Below the pieces are notes generated by a model. It worked only from the letters and a program-made list of their open reading frames with translations, was not told the origin of the DNA and made no database searches. Source: Phycisphaerales bacterium (GTDB lineage: Bacteria; Planctomycetota; Phycisphaerae; Phycisphaerales; UBA1924). From it: 64,000 nt of DNA. The stretch covers positions 124,001 to 188,000 of the forward strand of contig JADYXW010000015.1 in NCBI GenBank assembly GCA_020853975.1. The letters run 5' to 3'. Of the stretch, positions 15,386 to 24,016 are shown piece after piece (within the stretch, counting starts at the first letter, position 1; each line of letters starts with the position of its first letter). A program made the position numbers and the translations under genes.

Positions 15386-16636
15386 ATGAGCGGCAAGGTC
15401 ATCGTGGTTGGGGGCGGGATCGTGGGGGCGTCGTGCGCGTACGAGCTTGCGCTGCGGGGCTGGCGGGTTGTGCTGCTGGACGCGTCGCGGGTGGGGGGCG
15501 GGTGCAGCCAGGGCAACTGCGGCTATGTGTGCCCCAGCCACGTCTATCCGCTGGCGAGGCCGGGCACGATCGCATCGACACTGCCCCTGGTGTTCAGGCG
15601 GAACAGCCCGTTCGCGGTGCGTGCGAGGCTCGACCTGCCGTTGCTCGCGTGGTTCAACGCCTTCCGCTGCTGCTGCACCGAGGCGCAGGTGGACGCGACG
15701 ATGGGCGCGCTGCACGACCTGCTGGCGGTTGGGAAGGCGCGGTACGAGGAGGTGGTCCGCGCGGAAGGGATCGACGCGGAGTATGAGCAGAAGGGGTGCC
15801 TGTTCATCTCAAAGGACGAGGCGCACCTCGAGCACTTCGAGGCGGACAACCGCCGCATGACCGAACGGTTCGGGTACGGCGCCCGACGGGTCGACGGGCG
15901 TGCTCTGGCGGCGCTCGAACCAACGCTGCGCGAGGGGTTGGGTGGTGCGTGGATGTTCGACTGTGATGCGCACCTGAGGCCCGACCGCTACATGGCCGGG
16001 CTGCGGGTGGCGCTGCTCCGCCGGGGCGTGGTGGTGTGCGAGGGCACGCGGGCGATCGGCATCGATGGCGGGCGCGGGGTCGCCACCGGCGTGGTGACCG
16101 AGGGCGGCATCCTGGAGACGGACGCGGTCGTGATCGCGACAGGAGCGTGGACGCCCGGGCTCGCCCGGAGCATCGGGGCACGCCTGCCCATCGTGCCGGG
16201 CAAGGGTTATAGCGTGACGCTGGCGGGCGCCGAGAGCCTGGCGAAGCACCCGATGGTCTTTGAGCAGCACCGGGTCGCGGTCACGCCCTTCCGCGGGGCC
16301 GTGCGCATCGGGAGCACGATGGAGTTCGCGGGGTTCGACGCGTCGATCCGCGACGAGCGGCTGAGGCTGCTCACGGACAGCGCGTCGCTCTACTTCAAAG
16401 AGCCGGTGCGGGCGACGCGCGAGGGCGCGTGGTTCGGTTGGAGGCCCATGGTGCCGGACGGCAAGCCGTTCATCGATCGCGCTCCGAAGTACCGGAACGT
16501 GATGGTCGCGGCGGGCCACAGCATGATCGGCATGAGCACGGGCCCCGGCACGGGCCAGGTCGTGGCGCAGATGCTGAGCGGGGAGCCCCCCGCGTTTGAT
16601 CCCGGGCCGTTCCGCATCGGCCGGCGGATGGGTTAG
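15386..16636 (+). CDS. FAD-dependent D-amino-acid dehydrogenase-like oxidoreductase (DAO family)
   Basis: 416 residues. The N-terminal Rossmann dinucleotide motif is VIVVGGGIVGASCAYELALR, with the acidic end of the second strand in VVLLDAS. The segment GGCSQGNCGYVCPSHVYPLA aligns with the 'Asn-x-Gly ... Pro' stretch of DadA. The C-terminal FAD contacts are in AAGHSMIGMSTGPGTGQ. It probably oxidises a D-amino acid or a secondary amine such as proline-type substrates; the substrate cannot be read from sequence. A TACCAT element lies 9 nt before the ATG. It overlaps the convergent lipoprotein gene by 4 nt. Confidence 0.85.
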   Translation: MSGKVIVVGGGIVGASCAYELALRGWRVVLLDASRVGGGCSQGNCGYVCPSHVYPLARPGTIASTLPLVFRRNSPFAVRARLDLPLLAWFNAFRCCCTEAQVDATMGALHDLLAVGKARYEEVVRAEGIDAEYEQKGCLFISKDEAHLEHFEADNRRMTERFGYGARRVDGRALAALEPTLREGLGGAWMFDCDAHLRPDRYMAGLRVALLRRGVVVCEGTRAIGIDGGRGVATGVVTEGGILETDAVVIATGAWTPGLARSIGARLPIVPGKGYSVTLAGAESLAKHPMVFEQHRVAVTPFRGAVRIGSTMEFAGFDASIRDERLRLLTDSASLYFKEPVRATREGAWFGWRPMVPDGKPFIDRAPKYRNVMVAAGHSMIGMSTGPGTGQVVAQMLSGEPPAFDPGPFRIGRRMG

Positions 16637-17301
16637 TACGAGCCGCGGTCCGGTGGGTTGATGTCGTCCTGCTCCTGCTGCCAAGTGTACTGGTCGACGC
16701 GCTCGACCTCTGGCATGAAGTAGGGCGAGGGGAGCGAGGTCTGCTGGGAAGTGTGTGCGCGGGCGTGGACGACATGCCAGGGCTCGGTGCCGCCCTCGAG
16801 GCGCACGGTGACGAGCTGGTAGAGCATCTTGCCTTCCGGGTCGGCGCCGAGTTCGGGCATGGGACGCAGCACGTCGACGATGGCGGTGTTGAAGCGCATC
16901 CACACGCGGGTCACGTAGAACGTGGGCTCGCCGGTGTGCGCGACGTCGGGCGTCATGGGGCGGCACTCGGGGCCGATTTCCGCCGCGATGCGCTCGTAGT
17001 AGCTGCGGCGCAGGCCGCGGGGAAGGTTGACGACGCAGGCGTAGGGGACGATGGTGCTCGCCTGGTCCTTGGCGCTGGCGGCCTCGAAGTTCAGCGAGCC
17101 GGGCGGGTAGCGGTTCGCGACGTACTGGATGCTGCGCACCATGGCGGTGGCGGCGGCCGGCTGGTTGGGGCTCTCGGGGATGCCGCGGGAGGTCGGGATG
17201 CCGGGTGAGGAGACGTACTGCTGGCAGGCGGCGGTGGTGAGGCCGGCGCAGAGCATGGCCGCGAGGCCGAGAACGCGGGTTGTGTGCGGGGCGTTGTTCA
17301 T
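16633..17301 (-). CDS. Predicted lipoprotein, family unknown
   Basis: 222 residues from the ATG at 17301. A signal peptide (VLGLAAMLCAGLTTAAC) ends in a lipobox-like TAAC. The mature part has the sequence runs MVRSIQYVANRYPPGSLNFE and PRGLRRSYYERIAAEIGPEC, followed by YVTRVWMRFNTAIVDVLRP and YQLVTVRLEGG, which suggests a mixed alpha/beta domain. I do not recognise a family. It ends in a Gln/Asp-rich tail. Divergent from ubiX with 63 bp between. TACAGT lies 8 nt upstream of the start. Confidence 0.65.
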   Translation of the reverse strand: MNNAPHTTRVLGLAAMLCAGLTTAACQQYVSSPGIPTSRGIPESPNQPAAATAMVRSIQYVANRYPPGSLNFEAASAKDQASTIVPYACVVNLPRGLRRSYYERIAAEIGPECRPMTPDVAHTGEPTFYVTRVWMRFNTAIVDVLRPMPELGADPEGKMLYQLVTVRLEGGTEPWHVVHARAHTSQQTSLPSPYFMPEVERVDQYTWQQEQDDINPPDRGSY

Positions 17302-17353
17302 GGCGCGAGACTGTAGCCGAGGGGCTGAAAGAGGCCATCCCCGGCGCGGGCGA

Positions 17354-17359
17354 TACGAT
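17354..17359 (+). promoter_or_regulatory. Putative -10 element (TACGAT) of ubiX
   Basis: TACGAT, 5 nt and then ATG. The context GCGATACGATGCGCCATG is nearly the same as at the HMA-fusion gene (GCGATACGATCCGCCATG, 13303-13320). Two unrelated genes sharing this start arrangement support a promoter function. Confidence 0.45.
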
Positions 17360-17364
17360 GCGCC

Positions 17365-17988
17365 ATGGAAGACGGCCAGAAGCGGTTTGTTCTTGGGGTA
17401 TCGGGGGCGTCGGGGGCGTGCTACGCGTTGAGGCTGCTGGGGTTGCTGCTCTCGGGCGGGCACGAGGTGCACCTGGTGGTCACGGAGTACGGGAGGCGGC
17501 TGCTCGCGGAAGAGGCGGGGATTGACGCGCTGAGCTGCGAGAGGCTGTGTCCGGGCGTGGCGGCATGCGACGGCGTTCTAGTGGTGCATTCGAACAAGGA
17601 CGTTGGGGCCGTGATCGCCAGCGGGAGCTTTCTCCACTCGGGGATGATCGTGCTGCCGTGCTCGTCGGCGTCGCTGGGCGCGATGGCGACCGGGAGCGGG
17701 AGCAACCTCCTGTGCCGCGCCGCGGCCGTGACGCTGAAGGAGCGCCGGCCCCTGATCGTCTGCCACCGGGAGATGCCTCTGAGCCTGATCGACATCCGAA
17801 ACATGGAGACGCTGGCGCTGGCGGGTGCAACGCTGTGCTCGCCCAACCCGGGGTTCTATCTCGGGCCGGCGCGCGTCGAGGACCTCGTGGACTTTGTGGT
17901 TGGAAAGGTGCTGGACCTTCTGCACGTGCCGCACGAGCTCGCGACGCGCTGGGATGGCTCGAGCGGACTGTCCATGCGGCGGACCTAA
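17365..17988 (+). CDS. ubiX: Flavin prenyltransferase UbiX
   Basis: 207 residues. UbiX hallmarks are the N-terminal flavin-phosphate loop VLGVSGASGACYALRLL, SGSFLHSGMIVLPCSSASLG, and the active-site run NLLCRAAAVTLKERRPLIVC followed by HREMPLSLI. The enzyme attaches dimethylallyl to FMN to make prenylated FMN, the cofactor of UbiD-type decarboxylases. No ubiD lies in the window. It is a single gene, convergent with ppk2 with a 4-nt overlap at the stops. Confidence 0.92.
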   Translation: MEDGQKRFVLGVSGASGACYALRLLGLLLSGGHEVHLVVTEYGRRLLAEEAGIDALSCERLCPGVAACDGVLVVHSNKDVGAVIASGSFLHSGMIVLPCSSASLGAMATGSGSNLLCRAAAVTLKERRPLIVCHREMPLSLIDIRNMETLALAGATLCSPNPGFYLGPARVEDLVDFVVGKVLDLLHVPHELATRWDGSSGLSMRRT

Positions 17989-18794
17989 TCCGGGACCTGA
18001 ACGGACGCGGGGTCGAAGTGGGGTGGGGGCAGGCGGAGGTCGAGCGATTCCAGTTCGCGGATGATGGCCTGCGCCACGACCAGGTTCCGGTACCACTTCT
18101 TGTCCGCGGGAACGACGTACCACGGCGCGTGGCGCGTGGAGCAGCGGGAGATGGCTTCGGAGTAGGCCTTCATGTAGGCGGGCCAATGGGCGCGCTCCTC
18201 GATGTCGCCCAGTTCCATCTTCCAGGCCTTGAAAGGGTCGTGGATGCGCTCGAGCAGGCGCTCTTTCTGTTCCGCCCTGGAGATGTGCAGGAAGAACTTG
18301 AGGATGCGCGTGCCGGAGGCGTGCAGCAGCCTCTCGAAGTCGTTGATCTGATCGAAGCGCGCCGACCAGGTCTTCTTTGGGACCAGGTCGTGTACGCGAA
18401 CGATGCCGACGTCCTCGTAGTGCGAGCGGTTGAAGACTACGGACTCGCCCCGGCGCGGGCAGCAGGCGTGCACGCGCCACAGGAAGTCGTGGCCCAGTTC
18501 CTCGGGTGTGGGGCGCTTGAAGGAGAACACGCGGCAGCCCAGCGGGTTGACGCCGGCGAAGACCTTGCGAACCGTGCCGTCCTTGCCCGAAGCGTCCATG
18601 CCCTGGAGGATCACCAGCAGCGCGTATCGCTGGTCGGCCCAGAGCTGCTGGACCAGCGAGCCAAGGCGGGCGCTGAGTTCCGGAAGCGCCTGTTCGCCCT
18701 CGTCCCTCGACGCGCCCGGGGTTGTCCCCGGGTCGACATCGTCCAGGTTGACTTCGGATCCTGGTCCGACCCTGTGGCGAGAGAAGAGGTCCAT
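17985..18794 (-). CDS. ppk2: Polyphosphate kinase 2 family protein
   Basis: 269 residues from the ATG at 18794; a GTG two codons upstream is the alternative. The ATG is preferred because TAGGCT ends 6 nt before it, as in other starts here. The P-loop is LQGMDASGKDGTVRKVFAGV, the conserved VFNRSHYEDVGIVRV follows, and the lid-region arginines lie in the HISRAEQKERLLERI helix. The usual PPK2 ending with a Trp-Tyr-Arg-Asn segment is present (KKWYRNLVVAQAIIREL). Single-domain PPK2 enzymes use polyphosphate to phosphorylate AMP, ADP or GDP. Which nucleotide class this enzyme belongs to is not decided. Confidence 0.9.
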   Translation of the reverse strand: MDLFSRHRVGPGSEVNLDDVDPGTTPGASRDEGEQALPELSARLGSLVQQLWADQRYALLVILQGMDASGKDGTVRKVFAGVNPLGCRVFSFKRPTPEELGHDFLWRVHACCPRRGESVVFNRSHYEDVGIVRVHDLVPKKTWSARFDQINDFERLLHASGTRILKFFLHISRAEQKERLLERIHDPFKAWKMELGDIEERAHWPAYMKAYSEAISRCSTRHAPWYVVPADKKWYRNLVVAQAIIRELESLDLRLPPPHFDPASVQVPD

Positions 18795-18898
18795 GCGCAC
18801 AGCCTACCAGGGGGCTGGTGCGGGTAACGCCTACGGGCGACGGGCGTAGGTAGACTGCGGGCACGGGACGGGGCCGAAACAGCGAGATTGGGGGTCCG

Positions 18899-19960
18899 GT
18901 GCGAGCGTTGCGAGCGGGCATGGCGACTGTTGGGGCTGTCTTGGTGACGTGCGCGCCGGGAGCGCGCCATGCGGCGTGGGCGGGCCCCCTGGACCGCGCG
19001 TGCGTGGATCGCTCGGCGCACTGGGTGGTGCACGTCAACACCGAAGCGTTGGCGGCGTCGGAGGTGGGCCGGGTGCTCCTCGCGGACCGTGAGGGGCCGG
19101 TGGCCCGAGCCTCCGCGAGGATCGAGGCGCTCTTTGGGCTGAGGGTCGATCGCGATGTGCTGGGGATGACTTCCTATGGGGTGGGGTCGGGCGGCACAGT
19201 GACCGTGCTCGAAACTACCTCCAAGGCCGGCGACCTGGGCGAGCATCTGACGCACGCGGGCGTGCTCGACCTGAAGGCCGCGACCGAGGGTGGCGTTGCG
19301 TTTCTTTCCTGGGTGCTTCGGGGGGAGATGACGTACGCGGCAGTCAGGCCTGGCCAGGAGCGAGGCCGCAACCGCGTGGTGCTCTGCGAGTCAAAGGAGG
19401 CCCTCCTCCGTGCCTGCGCAGTGATGGACGCATCCCTGGGCGAGGCGGCGTGGCCTCAGCCACTGAACGCGGAGCCCCGAGCCGCGTCGTTCGTCTTTGC
19501 CGCCGTCGGACGCGCGGCGGGGACGGAGAACGAGATTGCGAAGGGCCGGTTGGGTCTGGCGGCCGGCGCGACGCCCGTTGCGGGCTCACCGTTCGCCACC
19601 GAGGCGATGGTCTTTCGGGCGGCGGAGGAGCTCGTTCTGGACGTGGGCCAGGCGGACCTCGGGCACCCGGAAGATTCGGGCGATCTCTATTTGAGCCTCA
19701 ATCTGCGGGCAGAGAACGAGGAAACCGCGCAGGACTGCGAGGCCGTGATTAGGGGTATGTTTGCATCTATGGCTCTTCAGGCGAGGGAGAAGCCGGAGCT
19801 TGCGCCGGCCGCGACCCTCGCGCGCAGCGTGCGGGTGGGGCGTGAGGGACCGCGTCTTTGGCTGAAGACGGAACCAAGAGTCGAGGTTGTCGTACAGTTT
19901 CTGAACGGGTTGCGAACGCGGCAGGAGGCGGTAGCATCTGAAGTGGGTGAAGGGAGCTGA
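18899..19960 (+). CDS. Predicted exported protein of an ECF-sigma triad, function unknown
   Basis: 353 residues starting at a GTG. The N-terminal MRALRAGMATVGAVLVTCAP reads as a signal sequence, followed by CVDRSAHWVVHVNTEALAAS. The protein is Ala/Val-rich with several beta-type stretches (FVFAAVGRAAGT, GDLYLSLNLRAENEETA) and no transmembrane helix after the signal. I do not recognise a family. Its stop TGA abuts the GTG of the sigma factor (TGAGTG), so the two are translationally linked and it is probably part of the same regulatory unit. A TAGACT element at 18851-18856 may be its promoter. Confidence 0.65.
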   Translation: MRALRAGMATVGAVLVTCAPGARHAAWAGPLDRACVDRSAHWVVHVNTEALAASEVGRVLLADREGPVARASARIEALFGLRVDRDVLGMTSYGVGSGGTVTVLETTSKAGDLGEHLTHAGVLDLKAATEGGVAFLSWVLRGEMTYAAVRPGQERGRNRVVLCESKEALLRACAVMDASLGEAAWPQPLNAEPRAASFVFAAVGRAAGTENEIAKGRLGLAAGATPVAGSPFATEAMVFRAAEELVLDVGQADLGHPEDSGDLYLSLNLRAENEETAQDCEAVIRGMFASMALQAREKPELAPAATLARSVRVGREGPRLWLKTEPRVEVVVQFLNGLRTRQEAVASEVGEGS

Positions 19961-20596
19961 GTGGCGGCAGCAGCACGACAGACCACGGGGACGCCGGAGC
20001 TGACCGAAGTGTCGGGGGCGACGTCGGAGCAGCTCGCGGTGCGGGCGGCTTCCGGGGACGTGATGGCGCGGCGCTGCTTCGGGGAGCTGGTGGAGCGGTA
20101 CCACGCCAGGCTGTTCAACTTCCTGCTCCGCCGGGTTCGTTCGAGGCACGACGCGGAGGACCTGACGCAGGAGACCTTTGTCCGGGCGTGGAACCGCATC
20201 CGCTCGTACAACCCGACGTGGCGGTTCTCGACGTGGCTGTTCACGATCGGCTCGCGGCTTGCGATCACCCACCATCGGCGCAGCCGTGACCCGGTGGGCG
20301 GGAACGTGGTGGAGGGGCTGAGCGAGCGGGCGCCCTCGGAGCGGCGTGCTCGTGGGGGTATCTGGGCGCTGGCGGCGGCGTGCCTGACTCCCGAACAGCA
20401 CGAGGCGATCTGGCTTCGGTACGTGGAAGAGCTCGCGATCGCGGAGATCGCGATGGTGATGAACAAATCTCAGGTGGCGGTGCGGGTGTGTCTGTTCCGC
20501 GCCAGGCAGGCGCTGGCCGAGCGACTGCCCGCGCCAGATCAGCAGGACGTGGATGCAGCGCCGCGGGTCGCCGCGGCCCTCGCTGGGGGCATGTGA
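19961..20596 (+). CDS. ECF-family RNA polymerase sigma factor
   Basis: 211 residues. Region 2 is FGELVERYHARLFNFLLRRV, then SRHDAEDLTQETFVRAW (the DAEDLTQE core-binding signature) and WRFSTWLFTIGSRLA for -10 recognition. Region 4 (LTPEQHEAIWLRYVEELAIA, then EIAMVMNKSQVAVRVCLFRAR) has the HTH for -35 recognition. The start is a GTG with GGGAG upstream, coupled to the preceding gene's stop. The following membrane protein overlaps by one base and is the likely partner or anti-sigma. The signal is unknown. Confidence 0.92.
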   Translation: MAAAARQTTGTPELTEVSGATSEQLAVRAASGDVMARRCFGELVERYHARLFNFLLRRVRSRHDAEDLTQETFVRAWNRIRSYNPTWRFSTWLFTIGSRLAITHHRRSRDPVGGNVVEGLSERAPSERRARGGIWALAAACLTPEQHEAIWLRYVEELAIAEIAMVMNKSQVAVRVCLFRARQALAERLPAPDQQDVDAAPRVAAALAGGM

Positions 20597-21087
20597 TGGG
20601 CAGGCAGCACAGAGGTTCGCGTTCTCGGAGCCGGCACGCGGAGGTGGAGAGGTTGCTCTCACGGACCCCGCCTCCATGGGTCGACCCGTCCCCAGACGCG
20701 GCGGCGTCCATCGAGAGATCCATCGACGAGGCGACGCAGACGCCCATTCCGATCGAACTTCCCTGGCTGCGCCAGACACGTTGGGGCGGGCTGGTCGCGG
20801 CGGCGGTGGCGGTCGCGGCGGTCGGCGCGTTTACCTACGTCATCGGGCATATGTCGCCGGTGCCGACCTCGGCGCCGATCGCCCTCTCTCTGGCGCCGGA
20901 GCGGCCCCTGGTCGTCTTTCCCGCGGAGAGCGTGGTGACGCCCGGGGCTCAGGCCGAAGCGCGCGCCGCCTCCGTCGCCTCGCGAGTCGGACGCCCGCTG
21001 GAGAGCGAGATGGAGCTTGTGCGGCGTGACACCCAGCGCGCGGTCGGCCAGGTCTTCTCGAGGCTGCCGATCTTCGAGCCCCGCTGA
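20596..21087 (+). CDS. Single-pass membrane protein, probable anti-sigma or signalling partner
   Basis: 163 residues. The ATG overlaps the last base of the sigma-factor stop (TGATG), so the two are translationally coupled. An N-terminal basic cytosolic part of about 60 residues precedes one transmembrane helix (WGGLVAAAVAVAAVGAFTYV) and a roughly 80-residue outer domain. There is no zinc-binding HxxxCxxC motif of a ZAS anti-sigma. The position and topology are typical of the third gene of ECF operons, hence the call; sequence similarity does not prove it. Confidence 0.6.
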   Translation: MGRQHRGSRSRSRHAEVERLLSRTPPPWVDPSPDAAASIERSIDEATQTPIPIELPWLRQTRWGGLVAAAVAVAAVGAFTYVIGHMSPVPTSAPIALSLAPERPLVVFPAESVVTPGAQAEARAASVASRVGRPLESEMELVRRDTQRAVGQVFSRLPIFEPR

Positions 21088-21092
21088 TCCGC

Positions 21093-22271
21093 TCAGAAGA
21101 AGTCGCTCATGGACGGCGCGGGGCCGGCGAAGATGGCCCCGGCTTGCGCGAGCGTCTCGTCGCTTCCCTGGGCGAGCCCGGCGAGCCGCGCCTGCGCGGG
21201 TGACAGGAATGACGTGTAGATCGCCGCGAGCCCGCGGATGTCCAGGCTCAGCACCGGCCCCGAGCCGCCCCGGGTGACCCTTGCGGCCCCGCCCTCGACT
21301 GAGAGGGTCCAGAGCCCGGCGTTGGAGGCAGCGGTCTCGTCACGGACGTCGACGACGAGTGTCGCCGAGAGACCGGCCGGGTAGCCTCGTTCCTGCAGGG
21401 CGGCGGGCACGTTGCAGACGCGGAGCATCCAGGGCTCGTGGAGCGTGACGGCGCCGTGGTGGTGGGGCATCAGCAGCGCCAGCGGGTGCGAGGCCCCGGC
21501 GTACAGCACCACGTCGTCCGCCATGGTTGCGAAGCCCGCGAGGAACGTGGAGAGAGCGGAAGCCGCGGCGGGTGTGGTTGCGACAAAGTCGTTCAGGATC
21601 AGGTCGTGGTGGCCGTTCTCGGGCTTGGGCTGCTGGCGGAGCGCGAGGTAGCCATCCAGCGACCCATCGGGGCCCCGCACGCCAAAGCCACGGAAGACAT
21701 CGCCCTGGTTTTTCCAGATGCGCGACCAGCAATACTCGGTCCGAACGAGCGAGCCCTGCTGGGCCGGGGAGGCTCGCTCGTAGCAGGTCCGCGCGGCGGG
21801 CATGTCCGCCTCGGTGAGTGGCGAGACCGGGGGGGAGCCGCGAACTCTCGCGAGGTTGGCCACCGAGATCCGGTGCGAGAAGCGGCAGCCGGCGGACTCG
21901 TAGCCCACCTGCCGGTACAGAGGGCGGGTGGAGGCGTAGAGCGTGGAGAGCGCCACGCCTTCCGACGCGAGCTCGGCGACGACGCGGGACATCATGTCCC
22001 GCGCAAGTCCCGCGCCGCGGTGCACGGGGGTGACAGCGACGCCCGCGATCCCGACCATGCTCACCGCCCGGCCGCCGAAGTGCTGGGCCATCGGGATTCG
22101 GAGGGCGCAAGCTACGGGCCGCTCCGACTCGCGCAGCACACGGATGTTGGAGGGTGAGTGGGTCCGGAGCCACGCCTCCGAGGCGTCCGCCGTGCCCGCG
22201 AACGCATCGATGATCAGCGAAACCAACGCCGGAACGTCTTGATCTTGGCTGGGAGAATACTCGCGGGTCAT
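21093..22271 (-). CDS. GNAT N-acetyltransferase, Eis-like
   Basis: 392 residues, Eis-sized. The first GNAT domain carries the acetyl-CoA loop VTPVHRGAGLARDMM and VALSTLYASTRPLYRQVGYE; the Tyr in STLYAS sits where Eis has its general acid. A second degenerate GNAT and a sterol-carrier-like C-terminal domain follow. The protein ends SMSDFF, matching the conserved aromatic C-terminus whose carboxylate acts as the base in Eis. It likely acetylates amines (aminoglycosides, polyamines or lysines). It is the last gene of a three-gene reverse-strand unit, 15 nt after the DUF1569 gene, with GGAG at the ribosome site position. Confidence 0.85.
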   Translation of the reverse strand: MTREYSPSQDQDVPALVSLIIDAFAGTADASEAWLRTHSPSNIRVLRESERPVACALRIPMAQHFGGRAVSMVGIAGVAVTPVHRGAGLARDMMSRVVAELASEGVALSTLYASTRPLYRQVGYESAGCRFSHRISVANLARVRGSPPVSPLTEADMPAARTCYERASPAQQGSLVRTEYCWSRIWKNQGDVFRGFGVRGPDGSLDGYLALRQQPKPENGHHDLILNDFVATTPAAASALSTFLAGFATMADDVVLYAGASHPLALLMPHHHGAVTLHEPWMLRVCNVPAALQERGYPAGLSATLVVDVRDETAASNAGLWTLSVEGGAARVTRGGSGPVLSLDIRGLAAIYTSFLSPAQARLAGLAQGSDETLAQAGAIFAGPAPSMSDFF

Positions 22272-22286
22272 GGTGGTGACTCCGGG

Positions 22287-22784
22287 TCAGGAGGGGTGGA
22301 CGAACCCGAGGTGCAGCTCGGCGTGGCGGAGGTGGAGCGCAATCCACTCTTCGTGCGTCAGGGGGCCAAAGACGGGGTTGGGCGCCGTCGGTGCCGACCG
22401 TTCCAGCCGGTCGAGGGCGGTGCGGAGGCGGGCCAGGGCGGAGTGCGCGGGCGCGTCGTCGGCGCCCACGGTGCCGCCCTTGATGCCGGGAATCTTGACG
22501 CCGGCTGGCAGGCCGCCCCTGAGCATGGACCGCTTGCGCAGGCGCAGGAAGGCCTTGATGAACCAGGGCGGGTTGCTGAGCTCTGGCGGGTAGCCGTCGT
22601 AGGCGAACTCCATGAACGCCGCGAGGTGGGAGAAGTTCTGGCCCGCGGTCCAGTTGCCGCTGGTGCGGAGCGAGCCTGCCGCGGTTTCGAGCGTTACCAG
22701 ATCGGCGCGAAGATCGGCGAGCGTTGCGAAGTGAAGGCGGCGGCGGTCGGCGACCTTGGCGGTGTCCCTTGCGGCGTGCGTCAT
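22287..22784 (-). CDS. DUF1569 / DinB-like protein
   Basis: 165 residues. The pattern RRLHFATLADLRADLVTLE, GNWTAGQNFSHLAAFMEFAYDGYP, then HEEWIALHLRHAELHLGFV near the end fits the DUF1569 group of DinB-like four-helix bundles. Its three candidate metal histidines are the His of SHLAAF and those of the HEEW..LHLRHAE helix. The function of the family is not established; related enzymes are thiol-dependent transferases. The ATG overlaps the glycosyltransferase stop (ATGA), so the pair is translationally coupled. Confidence 0.75.
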   Translation of the reverse strand: MTHAARDTAKVADRRRLHFATLADLRADLVTLETAAGSLRTSGNWTAGQNFSHLAAFMEFAYDGYPPELSNPPWFIKAFLRLRKRSMLRGGLPAGVKIPGIKGGTVGADDAPAHSALARLRTALDRLERSAPTAPNPVFGPLTHEEWIALHLRHAELHLGFVHPS

Positions 22785-23929
22785 GTGGTCACCAGGTTGC
22801 CGGCCTGCAGCAGTTGTTCGGCGGCGTGACGCCAGGTCCAGCCCTTCGCAACGAAGGCGGGGCCGGCGGCCCGGGCCTTTGTACGGAATGTCTCGTCTTT
22901 CACGATGCGCCGGATGTGCGATACGTAGTTCTCGAAGTTCGGCCGCAGCACCATGCCGCCGGATTCGCGGTGGACCTGTGTGCGGCTGGCGACTTTGAGC
23001 GCGAACTCGCCGGTCATGAAGTCATCGGACGAGCCGCCCGAGGTGCAGATGACGGGCACGCCGCACGCCGCGGCCTCGAGCGCGGGCATGTTGAACCCCT
23101 CGGCGAGGTAGGGGCAGACGTAGGCGTCGGAGGCCTGGTACAGCTCCGCGACCTGAGCCATGCCGAGGGAGGCGCCGATGTACTGCACGCGGGAGAGCAG
23201 CCTTTCACGGAGATCGGGCGGCAGGCCGCCGCACACGCGCTCCACGACCTGCGAGGACGTGTAGAGCGCGTCCATGCCCTTGATGGCGAGCGTGAGTGGT
23301 GGGATCTCGTCGGCGAGGACGAGCATGGCCTCGAGCATCGCCTCGACGTTCTTGTTCCAGCCCAGGGAGCTGTTGTGGAAGAGCACGAAGCGGTCTGTCC
23401 AGCCCAGGCGTGCGCGGATGGAGGCGCGGGCGTCGGGCGCCGCGGGTGAAAAGACGCCCGGGTCCACGGCGCAGATGACCATCGCCATCTGCTTCGCCTT
23501 TACCCCGCTCCTCAGAAAGCCCTGCTGCGACCACCTGGTGCAAGTGACGGCGGTGTGGCCCGAGTCCGCGACTGCTTTGGAGATGGGCAAGGCGCCCTTG
23601 ACGAAGTTGTTCGGGACGATGCCGTACTCGGCGGTGCCGAAGACGAGCGTGCGGGCCGCGGGGCTCGGAGAGTAGTCGTAGGGGAAGGCGATTCGGGCTA
23701 GGAGGTCCGGCTTCAGGTCCGGGGGCGGCGCGGGGATGGAAGCGATGCGGGCGACCTGGGCCTCCGGCAGGATGGTGCGATCGGGCGTCCATCGGGCCTC
23801 GGGCCGGGGCGCATCGAGGAAGTAGACGTCGATCCCGGGGCGATGGCTGAGTTCGAGGGCGAGGTACATCGCCCACAGGGAGTAGGAGTGGGGGAGGAAT
23901 CGCCAGCCTTCGATGACGACGGAGGGCAT
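22781..23929 (-). CDS. Glycosyltransferase, family 4-like (GT-B fold)
   Basis: 382 residues. The C-terminal half has the GT4 nucleotide-sugar-binding pattern: VLFHNSSLGWNKNVEAMLEA, VQYIGASLGMAQVAELYQAS, YVCPYLAEGFNMPALEAAAC (the E-x7-E motif) and GVPVICTSGGSSDDF. The N-terminal half has VVIEGWRFLPHSYSLWAMYLALEL. It probably transfers a sugar to a lipid or surface glycan. The start is supported by TACCAT 8 nt upstream. The next two genes on the strand follow with a 4-nt overlap and a 15-nt gap, making a three-gene operon with no other glycan gene nearby. Confidence 0.85.
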   Translation of the reverse strand: MPSVVIEGWRFLPHSYSLWAMYLALELSHRPGIDVYFLDAPRPEARWTPDRTILPEAQVARIASIPAPPPDLKPDLLARIAFPYDYSPSPAARTLVFGTAEYGIVPNNFVKGALPISKAVADSGHTAVTCTRWSQQGFLRSGVKAKQMAMVICAVDPGVFSPAAPDARASIRARLGWTDRFVLFHNSSLGWNKNVEAMLEAMLVLADEIPPLTLAIKGMDALYTSSQVVERVCGGLPPDLRERLLSRVQYIGASLGMAQVAELYQASDAYVCPYLAEGFNMPALEAAACGVPVICTSGGSSDDFMTGEFALKVASRTQVHRESGGMVLRPNFENYVSHIRRIVKDETFRTKARAAGPAFVAKGWTWRHAAEQLLQAGNLVTT

Positions 23930-24016
23930 GAGCGGGGATGGTACCGGGGCCGGCGCAGCCGCACGCCCGGGGCGTCATTTTGAGGGCATGTCGGACGCCG
24001 GGGGCGTGACGGGCCG

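Noticed and set aside
16633-16636. Overlap of convergent genes as a sign of a broken gene
   Set aside because: Four-base stop overlaps recur (722-725, 17985-17988, 26576-26579) and are ordinary in this compact genome.
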